Shown: piece by piece, positions 54,446 through 64,000 of the stretch
Position numbering within the stretch: position 1 is the first letter of the stretch
How the letters are laid out: every line of letters begins with the position of its first letter
Assembly: GCA_946902985.2 (NCBI GenBank)
Contig: OX336390.1
Location: forward strand, 526,646,861 to 526,710,860
DNA: 64,000 nt
Source: Meconema thalassinum
Taxonomy: Eukaryota; Arthropoda; Insecta; Orthoptera; Tettigoniidae
Direction of reading: 5' to 3'
Position numbers and translations under genes: made by a program
The notes under the pieces: generated by a model
The model's database searches: none
Told to the model about the DNA's origin: nothing
What the model saw: only the letters and a program-made list of their open reading frames with translations

Positions 54446-57400
54446 AAAAATGACTATGATAGCCCGATACGATATTGACGTGTATAAACTATACAGTTTC
54501 AACATAACTTCGCCACATATTCCAATGTTTTATATAGTCAGCTATACCTAGCTAATACTTATCTAGAATTGTTATAATCTAACTGTTTTAACAAACAGCA
54601 GGCTACATATTTTCACATACACATTCCTCATTTCTACGCTGTTTTTCAAGACAAATTTTTTAATGCTTAATTTACAAAATTTATTGTATAAGATCTATTT
54701 TTTTTAAGAAAAATACTATGTGAACTTTAGATATAGACTAGTACTACTCATTATATACCAGCCGAAGAAGGTCACAATGTGAAGAAACCGGTACGGTTTT
54801 CAATTAAATATATATTGACTTTAGGTGAAAATAAATAATTTATAATTGACTATACAGTACATTGAAGTAAAGAATGTACGGTGAGTGACCGAAAGGCCCC
54901 TTTGCCAACTTATGCAATGAAAGTAACTCTTATCGTCTTGAATAATCACGAACATATGCCTATATCATTATTGATTGCATTAATTGTATTAATTTATTTA
55001 ACTACGAAATATTACAGTATATTTAATGTTAGGAGGTAATGCTCCTACGAATATTGGTTTACTAGTTTTGTATTAAAATGATGGTATGGTTTATAATTTA
55101 GATGGATCAGTCACTGTTTTAATTTCCCATTTTAAAGTTATGGAGTGTATTGAACCCTTCAGAATAGCAGTGTTTATATGCAAGAATCTTGATCAAGGGG
55201 TCGCGCTCAGTTCCTAGTGTGATGTTTACGTCCGCCAAACAACATGCTCTACTGAGGCAAGGGTCATAGGATTAAAACTATAAATAAGAAAGTAAGGAGA
55301 CAAGACGTAAAATAATAACATGATTTAATGACTAATTGTGCATAAAAGGAAATAAACAACAATAATAAAGAAATATCCTCCCTGAATTTTCCCATGATAG
55401 GAACATCTAACACTTTGAGGAGTCAGACGGATCTCCCCCTTTATAAAAATGTGGATCCTAGTTCCACTACCTTGCATTTGGATTTTATGTACGCGTGATG
55501 ACTAACTACGAGAAATGAGTACTTGGATGACTGTTCGTTTACAACGGGTTAACAGCCACGGTGCTCACGAACAATCATCGCGTAAATCAACGTTTATGGA
55601 TATGGGCATGACACTAATAAAAACCCTTAAAAATCTAATGCTGACACACACACTAAACATCTACTATTTACAGGAATCTCCCTGAGACCCTCATTAGTGC
55701 GATGACGCACTTGACAAACTGAGCTGCCAACCTGGCCAATTGCTCAATACACACACAAGGAAAGACAGCATTGCACGTGACTTCACGGGTCACTGATATG
55801 GAATATAAACATGGACTAAACCCAACAACAACAAAAGCCTGACCGGCTAAGATTACTTTATATGAACAAAACTGCATGTTAAGGTAACGCTTCGGAGATT
55901 ATCGTGATTCGTAGGCAACTCCCATTTATTTCAATAATTTTACCATTGATCAGTTCTTATTCTGTATTTCAAGTAATTACGGAGTCAACAAGCACTCCTC
56001 ACTAATGACCTCGCTTGCAACGTTCAGACCGCCTTGTGAAACATCTCTCCCCTTCCTCAATACTTGCCATGTCCCAACTCCAGTGTATATAAATAACTGA
56101 CCAGCTGTGCCGTTATCTCAAGGAATCAACAGCAACAAAAACTCAACCACCTCAACATATGGTCAGACATTAATCAAAATATCCTCAATTGCCCTCGCAA
56201 GGTTACAATATGGACCTGGCACCAAGCTGACAGAAATCAGTCTACGCTGAAAATCCCGCTTGTAATGACCATAAAATACACACAATCACACATCTGGGAA
56301 TGACATCACGATTTTCACACAGGTCTGCTGAATAGGTGCTCACAAACATTAAAAAAAATATTAAAACCTACGATAGAGCTGATTGCTCTTCGTCACAAAT
56401 TACATTGCTCCAAAGGCAATAATCTCATTGAATCTGATCAATAATAAACCTTAAACAATTTTAATTACCCTCCAATCTACTGTATAATTACATTAATTCA
56501 GTCCTACTTCCGAAACACAACAGATCTCCGTGAGACGTTTTTAACCGCATTGCGTAACATATGCAAACACGGCCGTTCACATAGCTACGTTAGTTAAAAC
56601 AACACAAAAACAAGAACCTTCTACTAATAACATTCGTGCGAGCTGCTTCCATACAAAAGTGTGTCAGACCAAAACTAAATAATACTACGTTAATCACACA
56701 AGCAAAGTATTTACAAAAATATGTCCCACAAACCATAAGTTAATTTATCAAATAATAAAGAATATTATATTGTACTCATCTCTCGCTCAGTCACCCGTCA
56801 AAGAACATCAGCTGCCATCTCCCAACTGAATGCTTCTTATCTCATCTCAGCCATCTGGACGGAGTGTTGAGAATTCCAAACTTCTTCTATGGTAATCGAT
56901 GTCATCTCTCGTGCTGATTCAAAAATTAGATTATTATACACTTGATATCTGACTACTAAATTCGCCGTTCCAGGTACTACTTTCCCCGTAACAGTTTGTT
57001 GGCGAATTATCGACGATACTGCCCCTACAAAATATAGTACTGTGACTATCTATCACTGAATTTAACACATTTATAATAATTTCTGTGTCCTCATGACACG
57101 CAAAGTATAACAGCCTACGTCCTTAGACGCACAAAAGTAATAAGCCCTGTGTCCACGACACACAAAATAATAAACTACGTCCGTAGACGCACCCAGTAAA
57201 AGTCATGTTTCTTGGCTCTTCACGCCACTTATAAATGAACTGGCCCTAGGTCTTGATGGGGGGGAAATTATATAAAAATTTCCCGAAATAATGGTGGTAC
57301 AGGAATGAAATAAATATCACTGAACTCGCAACATTGCACAGGTCAAGAATATGCCCATTAATCCTAGAATCGATCGTAGAGATTTTGTCTAGGCGATTTC

Positions 57401-57948
57401 CCGCGTGAATGCTAGCCACCGCGTACCCAAGCTGGACTTGCCGCGCTCGTAGGCATTCATTTCTCATTGGTTCCACATTTTCTGTAACTTGGCGGTTTTT
57501 AGCAGATCTTGGCCTCGTAGGAGTGTCTATTATCTTCCTCAGCCACTCACGTTACTGCATCATATTTCTTCTAGGCGCGAATATTACAATGAACATACCA
57601 GAACCATGTCTCACTGCGCGTCGCTTCTATTTTGAGGTGGCCAACACCTGTCCTTCTGACACATCGCTAGGCTATTTCTTTTCACAGCTAAAGTATTTAG
57701 CCTTTTGTTAAACTGCTACAGGTATGTCCCCACTGTCTCCAACAAATGCTTGAAATTTCCTCATCACTGTCTGGCTACTTTCATGATGCTGGTGAAATAT
57801 TTATTAATTGAAGAAATAAAACATAGAATCATTTATCCAACAGAGGATAAAGGGTTCACAACTCTCCCACTCACAAAATTTCGAACTTAGGAATAAAGTC
57901 GACAATTTTAAAAGACTTCCGTAGGCCAATTTGTTTTATTTCAGAATC
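54446..57948. other. non-coding DNA, partly the probable 3' LTR of element B
   Basis: No gene recognised; small frames (55668-55877, 57246-57476, 57409-57711) have no motif. Because element B is on the minus strand and its polypurine tract lies at 57950-57959, its 3' LTR should run leftwards from 57949. Its far edge cannot be set because the 5' LTR is outside the window. It does not match the LTRs of element A. Confidence 0.4.
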
Positions 57949-57949
57949 A

Positions 57950-57959
57950 CCCCTTTTCT
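57950..57959 (-). promoter_or_regulatory. probable polypurine tract of element B
   Basis: The minus strand reads AGAAAAGGGG followed by TGATTCTG, as expected for a polypurine tract before an LTR TG end, about 170 bp after the pol stop. Confidence 0.5.
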
Positions 57960-58130
57960 ATTACTTGGTCTAGCCGCTCCTGTCTTGAATGGCATTTACT
58001 CGTTTTCATTTCCTGCTCGTATCTCCCCTCTCAGTCTGCTTGCAAAACACGCTGGTGCCTGAGGCAACACTCTGCTCGTCTCGTTAATGTTTGTCAACAC
58101 AAACTCTACTTCCTCCTTCACGTGCCGTAC

Positions 58131-60284
58131 TCAACTGCTCCCCGTCCACTTGGTTGATATTAGGACGGACATATATTTAAACTGCGTCATTAATTTGGCG
58201 CTCCCATGGTTCACTTCTATGATACTTTTTAAGTTGGCAGCGTTGTAGACTGACATTGTTCCTGTACTCAACTCTTTCACTCTGTAAGCATTATTTCCAA
58301 GGTTTCTTACGATAGAATAGGGTCCTATGAACTTTTCGCAGAATTTACTGAAGATCTTCTTCTCTGGATCTGATGTCGCAGGTCGTTTCACCAAAATGAG
58401 CTGGTTGATTTCAAGATCACTGTGAAACCTCTTATTTCTTACTCGCCGTAATCTGCGGTCTGCTTGTTTTCTCATGTAGGCTCTCGTTCTCTCAATTCGC
58501 AGGTCAGGTGCTATCATGGGATCTTGTGGACAGTTAATGATGCTTTTCCACGTTCTCACTGGATACTCGTTCTTGTGTAGGACCATAGGGATTTGTCCTG
58601 TTGACTCGTGCCTGGTAGAATTCATGCATGTCTCTACATCCTTAATTTTATCCACCCATTTGTGATGTTCATTGGGAATGAAGATTCTCAAGTATGATGT
58701 TACACATTTTATTGCTCTCTCACTTGGATTAGCTTGGGCATGTCGGATACTGCTTAAAACGTGTTTTATACCCATGTCTTCCATACCTTTCTTGAATTCG
58801 GCGCTTGTAAAATAACTGCCATGGTCTGACAATATAAATTCTGGTTTTCCAAGGATTGGAATAACTCTATTTCGAATACGACTGAGTACTTGCTTCGATG
58901 TAGTTTTCTGAATGGGGCATAATACGACAAACTTAGAAAATACATCAATGCACACTAGCAAGTGACGGCAACCTCGCCTTCCTTTCGGAATTGGACCGAA
59001 ACAGTCCAGTGCCAGTAGCTCGCATGGTTTCTGAGGTAGCAATGGTCTAGGATACTGCCTCATTAAATAATTATTGGGCTTTGTCCTCTGACACGGATCA
59101 CAAGTTGTAATGACGTCACATATAGTTGTTCTCATACGTGGCCATGTAAATGTCTCTCCTATTGTCGCTTCGCACTTGTCTACGCCCACGTGACCGTAAC
59201 TTTCGTGCGTATGCCATGTCAATCCTCGTTGTAATGATGCAGGTACTAATATGCGTAACTTGGTGTGGTCATTATCTACCCATTTGTGCAGCAAATTGTT
59301 GATATAAACATATCTTCCTTCTTTGGCTTTTGCTTCTCGAAATGCAGGTGGTCCTGTAGGTAGTTGCTTTCTGAAGTATTGAATTAATAGCATCATCCAT
59401 GGTTCCGCTTCCTGTTCCCGCTGTATCTCACGTAACTCCTCCAAGTATTCCCGGTCCTTCGGTGTTAACTCCAAGTGTTGTACCATCGCTGTTTCTTCAT
59501 CATCAGGCTCTGGGTTCCTGCTGAGTGCATCCGGTATCACGTTCATCTTCCCTGGACAATGTTCAATCTCAATGCTAAACTGCTGAATATATATAGACCA
59601 ACGTGTCACACGTTCGCTTGCCATCGACGTCTTAAACAAGAATGTTAATGCCTTGTGATCAGTCCTGACAACAATAGGGTAACCATAGATTATTCTTTTC
59701 CATTGTTGAAGCGCATGAAGGATGGCCAACAATTCTAGCTCGGTTACAGTATAATTGCGCTCGTGCTTACGCAATTTTCGGCTGACAAATGCCAAATATG
59801 TTTTATGTTGCAGGTTAGCTGGATCTTCTTGGTAGAGCATAGCACCTATACCAATTAGTGAAGCATCCGCTTGGATTATAAATTTGTGCTTGAAATCTGG
59901 ATATCCTAATTTAATGCAGTTTTCCAGTAGCTGTTTTGTTGCTTGGAACGCCTTCTCACATTCCGCATTCCATAACCATTTATTATTCTTCTTTAACATT
60001 TCCTGCATTGGAGCTACAGTCTCCGTATAACCTGGACAGTTTTCTTTAAAGAATCCCGTTACGCCTAAGAAAGCCCGAATGTGCTTGATTCTCGTTGGTG
60101 TAGGGAAATTCTTTATCGCTTCGATCTTATCTGGATTTGGCTTCACTCCCTCCTTGTCAATGACGTGACCCAAATATAAGATCTCGCTCTTGAAGAAATG
60201 CGATTTCTTCAGGTTTACTTTGAAATTCGATGCATTCAGTTTGCCCAATACTTTATCTAAATTTTCCATGTGAGTTTCAATGTT
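58131..60284 (-). pseudogene. RT thumb, RNase H and integrase of element B
   Basis: A 712-codon open frame on the minus strand, cut at its start by the solo LTR. RT thumb: KVNLKKSHFFKSEILYLGHV and GVKPNPDKIEAI. RNase H: FIIQADASLIGIGAML, TELELLAILHALQQW and VRTDHKALTFLF. Integrase: HESYGHVGVDK with CDPCQRTKPN; Asp in LLALDCFGPIPKG, Asp in ILSDHGSYFTSAEF and Glu in NPSERAIKCV give the D,D-35-E triad. C-terminal GPY/F module: EKFIGPYSIVRNLGNNAYR. This part has no internal stop and would be functional-looking if joined to an intact RT. The tail is shorter than in element A. Confidence 0.9.
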
Positions 60285-61788
60285 TGCACCGCCCTCTTAA
60301 AATAAACATATTCTTGGCGTGCCTCCTAGCTGCATCACTGGAACCAACTAGAAAAGAAAGGAGTACGCAGTGGAAATGGATGTTAATTTCTGACCTGTGC
60401 TGGGCCCGTACTTGCAGGCCAGATGTGCCGAGCGACTCCAGACTCCGTGAAGGTGGTCCCACGACGAGTGGTAGGAATACCCTCCTGGTGCTAGAAAGCT
60501 AGAATAAGTTAGGCCTAGGTTTGAAGAGAGAGAGAGAGAGAGCGAGCAGCCCGATCGCCCAACACTACTAAATGAGACACATGGGTAAAGAAATGGAAAT
60601 TTAATGAATTGAAACCGAACACACAAAGAAACCCGGCCAGAAAAACACACACAAAAAAGAATACCCTTCACCTAGGGGTCAAATAAAGTCACTTTCAAAC
60701 GGGGAAGATAAATATAAATAACAATAAATAACTTACGATAGTAAATAACGTTAACAAATTAAATTCATACCTGTGCTCACTTCGGTGAAAACGATGTAAA
60801 AAGTGAGGAAGTAAAAGATCAAGAGGCAATCGAGCCGGTCGCTGGTCAACAACAATCACTTCTCTGCCTAGAGATCGATGGTTGTCATGACGACCACAAA
60901 TAACAAGCATAGCAAAGATAAAACAAGAGGCTGTGTGCGTGTCGCAAAGGCTGTGGCGAGCAATGGGGATGCGATCGATCTGGCAGTCTCCAGAGAAAAG
61001 AAATGCAAAAACCAAAGATACTACAAGGAGAAACAAATGACGTCAAGTGTCCGTGAAATATATCATGATACATACACGCAATCAAACACACAAAATGCTA
61101 GCCGACGATGCAGTAATAAAACACAAAGCAACTCGTGCTTGTAGGTAGTCCAGCAAAATATGCTAAACCTATATGGTCCCCAACTTACGTTCCGAGTTCG
61201 AGCTGAATACGGTAAGGCCTACTTAAAGTTACCGCCGTGATTCAGTTGCCCGATGCATGGAATGAAGGGAAAACATAAGGGCTAAAATATATGGTGTCAT
61301 GCCTCGTGTTGGGAGAATGGTCGAAACGCCAACGTCCACAAACCACGGGAGACCCATTCGAAGATATGCCCAATCAAAACAGCATCAATGCACCTGGCAG
61401 CAAGAAAAACATACACTCACAAAATCACTCGCAGATATATTTCACGGCACAAATAAAAGGTTAAACGAAGACTCAAACAAAATAAAACAGGAGACCGCCA
61501 TTACGATTGGTTCCACAGCAAATCCAAGCACACGACGAAGATCAAAAAGAAAGGTTAAATTTAGGAAATGAGCACAGTGGACACAAGGTTAGATGTATTA
61601 CTTACATGAGTAAATGGAAGGCTTCGGCATAATAACAATGTTAAATAAAAAGGAAAACATTACATTTTAAATAATAAGGCGGAGAGCCTCAAGGCACGTC
61701 CGGACAGAAAGTATCTCACATGGCGTCTGAGTCTACCGGGACGGCCGCCAAAGAAAATAAAGAAAAGAGAGATGTTAAACATGGCTCA
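60285..61788. mobile_element. solo LTR (1504 bp) inserted in element B RT
   Basis: It starts TGCACCGCCC and ends GGCTCA (TG..CA) and is flanked by TGTT (60281-60284 and 61789-61792). Dropping it plus one TGTT joins the two RT frames so that the protein aligns without gap to element A. There are no coding domains inside; it contains a GA-repeat at about 60525-60541. It does not match the LTRs of A or of the copia element. It is a recombined LTR of another family. Confidence 0.85.
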
Positions 61789-62758
61789 TGTTGTCGGATG
61801 CCAGCAGAATGTCATCAATGTAGCGTACCGTCATCTCCTTAACTTCCTCGGTTAGATTCCGGTCCAGGGCTCGGATTAAAGCACAGCCCGCTGTTTTGAC
61901 TCCAAAGGGCATTCGGACGAAGCAATACGTTTGGTTATCGAATAAGAAGCCAGTTAGAAGCTGTGACTTCTCATCCAATTCAATATGGTGGAAACTGGAC
62001 GTCAAATCGACTGATGAATAAATGCTCTTGTTTTTAAAGCCTTTTAGTACGTCTCTGATAATTGGCGCTCTGTCATACTCCGGAAAAATGAGTCTCATGT
62101 TGAGATTTCTGGCATCTTAACAAAGTCTAATAGATCCATTTGGTTTTGTGACTGCCAAAATCGCATTTAGATAAGGTGTAGGTGTCTTCCTTATCACTCC
62201 AGCTTGTAACATCTCATCTATAATGACTTTAACTTGACCACGATATTTTTCAGGAATTGGGTACAATCTGCTTTTGAAAGGTGACCAGTCCTCGACTTGC
62301 ATAGAATATTTGAAATTTAATATTTTCCCAGGTACTGTATCAAATACTGCTTTGTGCTTCCTTCAAATCTCTTCCAACTGTTTTCTGTGTTCACCCCCAA
62401 GTTGAATGTCATTGAGCCGCTCCTGTAGTAACTCTTCAAATTGTGCATCACTGTCGTCTCCTTCTGTTAATAAAGACCATATCTCCTGGGATTCAATCTC
62501 CTCATCTAGTTCCACAACAGCCCCTTCTATGATGTTATCTTCTGCCATTCGTATCTCCTCTTCCGTCTCTTCTGATATTGCTTCCAATGCCCAAGAATTT
62601 ACATCTCTTCCGGTAGTGATTTCATCCATATGCAATCCCACGTTTTTCAGCTGATCATATTCTCTAAAACTGACTGTATTCTTGTGCAAATCTATCACTG
62701 CTTGATAGTCACAAATGAAATTTGCACCAAGAATTATATTGAAATTCATCTTTGCCAT
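61789..62758 (-). pseudogene. protease end and RT core of element B
   Basis: The minus frame begins (62758) with MNFNIILGANFICDYQAVID, the end of the retropepsin fold, then an acidic linker. RT motifs: MQVEDWSPFKSRLYPIPEKY, GVIRKTPTPYLNAILAV, SIRLC then a stop, DARNLN, YSSVDLTSSFHHIELDEKSQ (first Asp), FVRMPFGVKTAGCALIRALD and VRYIDDILLASD (YIDD). Stops at 62363 and 62117-62119 are in the same frame and stand at positions that are sense codons in element A. The frame runs into the solo LTR at 61788. Confidence 0.85.
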
Positions 62759-63199
62759 GATAATGAATGTTTGCCCAAAAGTGTGTTCCTATATGTTCAG
62801 CTCTAAGTATGCCTGACGTTTACAAGTGACCGTGCGTTCAGGAATAAAACCCCTCACTTTGAGTTGTGGTTCCGGAATTACAGGAATATTCTGACTCCGT
62901 CCCAACTCTCGAACCAAGGCCTCCGATACCAGACTGATCTGCGACTCCGTATCCAATAAACATCTTATATTAATTCCACCAATCCTCGCGTAAATAATGG
63001 GTAATTGCCTAATTTCATCGTTCCGTGGTTTCACCGTCTCCTCCAGGCAGTCTTCTGGTAAAGCAATCCATTCTTGTATGTTCGCTACTATCCATCCATC
63101 TTCAACTTCCGACTCTTGTGTTTGTAGACTGTCTTCTTTATCCAAATTTAGCATTTTTTGTAGATCCATTGCGACTCCCGTCATCCTTCTGTCGGCCAT
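62759..63199 (-). pseudogene. retropepsin of element B with altered active site
   Basis: The frame contains VEDGWIVANIQEWIALPE, then IRCLLDTESQISLVSEALVR. The active-site triplet context is DTES where retropepsins, including element A, have DTG(S/A). It ends PVIPEPQLKVRGFIPERTVT and LELNI before a TAG at 62789, after which the same frame continues into the end of the fold. The Gly-to-Glu change in the catalytic loop would be expected to abolish activity. Confidence 0.8.
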
Positions 63200-64000
63200 G
63201 CCCTTGATATTCCTCTTGTCTTAGTAGACTTCCAGCTTCCTCAGTATGTGTGTCTGGATTCTTCATGTTCCCAATGGCTTTTTCCCATCTTCCGAGCTCT
63301 CCACCTTGACTAGCGTGTAACTCCTCTAGGTAATTTTGCGATTGAGCGTGCCTATCATCCCAGTCATTTCGATAATTACGTGGCTCTCCTTGATTTTGAT
63401 CTCTCCTTCCTTTCCATCTTTGATTGGCATTGTAATCACCGTATCTTCCATAAGGCCTGTCATTCCTTCGATTTTCACGCCATTGCTGATATCCTCTCTG
63501 TTGATATCTATTGTTGCCTTGGTATGACCTATTGTTATAGTTATTTTCGTTACGCTGGTATGGTCTGTTTTCTCCTTCTTCCTGGTTTCGCCTAGGTGTG
63601 GAGGTGCTTGTATTAGTACCTTGCGTTTTAGTGTTTGCCTGTTTCGGTTTTATGACCTCTGTGGTATTGACTAACTCCAGCTGTCTTCCTCCTCTATAAT
63701 GACTATGAGATGTAGTCTCATCTATCTGACGTAATATCTGCTCTGCATGTAAGTCCGTACTAACGTTCGCTGCGACTAGTACTTGTTGCACGTTGACTGG
63801 TAATTGCCTCGCTATTGTCATCACCAGATCCGCTTCATTTAAAGCGTAATCCAGGTCGCGAAATTTTAGCATTTGCATGTTAAAGAAATCTGAGTATTTC
63901 GTTTGCTGGGTGGTTTGGTATTTTCTAGAGTAAAGCTCCATCCTTAGACTCTGTTGTATTGCTGGCGACCATTACTTGTGCAGAAACGCTAATTAAAAAT
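63138..64000 (-). pseudogene. Gag C-terminal part of element B
   Basis: From the window edge the minus strand reads through a nonsense codon (63972-63974) into ELYSRKYQTTQQTKYSDFF and VMTIARQLPVNVQQVL, matching the end of the element A capsid, then QILRQIDETTSHSH and a long Asn/Arg/Gln/Tyr-rich tail (YQGNNRYQQRGYQQWRENRR). There is no CCHC knuckle. It ends at 63138 and overlaps the protease frame, which lies in the +1 frame relative to gag. Confidence 0.8.

Larger units (their letters stand above)
57950..64000 (-). mobile_element. Ty3/gypsy retrotransposon related to A (element B), partial
   Basis: Minus-strand order is gag (runs off the window end), protease, RT, RNase H, integrase, polypurine tract. 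Domains align with element A along the whole length (same capsid, an Asn/Arg-rich tail without a knuckle, and the same RT and integrase motifs) but the proteins are clearly diverged. It carries a 1504-bp solo LTR inside RT, at least four nonsense codons and an altered protease active site, so it is inactive. Confidence 0.88.

Overview
This window looks like intergenic DNA of an arthropod, most likely an insect. It is AT-rich, contains no complete protein-coding host gene that I can recognise, and is packed with decayed, nested transposable elements. Support for an arthropod comes from a Ty1/copia element whose primer-binding site matches the internal (half-molecule) initiator-tRNA-Met site known from Drosophila copia, Ty3/gypsy elements with tRNA-type primer sites, Tc1-like and THAP-domain (P-like) DNA transposons, and several tRNA-headed SINE families. 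I cannot name the species.

Layout. 1-4172: AT-rich DNA with nothing recognised. 4173-9008 (minus): decayed Ty3/gypsy element 'C' (gag, RT, RNase H, integrase), holding a SINE and a MITE. 10390-11931: P-like DNA transposon with 31-bp terminal inverted repeats (TIRs). 12336-12470: THAP-domain fragment. 12771-27450 (plus): Ty3/gypsy element 'A' with very long (3.9 kb) LTRs. 28730-36426: long repeat with short inverted ends and ~300-bp internal repeats, interrupted by a complete copia-type element (30492-35804) that itself carries a SINE in gag. 36527-40236: foldback/Mutator-like element with ~0.5-kb inverted arms, one arm split by a THAP-encoding transposon (38501-40194). 40648-42012: two possible exons. 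42300-42620: Tc1-like transposase relic. 43636-49327: a 5.7-kb P-like element with 16-bp TIRs, three ~1.0-1.35 kb direct repeats and a THAP gene. 49874-53518: SINEs, a 64-bp minisatellite and three copies of a roughly 50-67-bp mini-retroposon. 52871-54445: a second AGCCTA-ended repeat built of ~295-bp units. 57950-64000 (minus): Ty3/gypsy element 'B', related to A, with a 1.5-kb solo LTR inserted in its RT.

Many insertions are defined by target-site duplications (TSDs), by restored reading frames or by an empty site in a paired copy, so relative ages can be read: copia inside the long repeat and then a SINE inside copia; the THAP transposon inside the foldback arm; a mini-retroposon inside a SINE inside an older repeat; a solo LTR inside element B. 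All recognisable coding regions are broken by nonsense codons or frameshifts. The most unusual items are the mini-retroposon with hairpin ends, the 3.9-kb LTRs followed by a leader with repeated tRNA-Lys primer-site-like motifs, the P-like and THAP-bearing elements, and a shared ~12-bp TSD length across many retroposon insertions.
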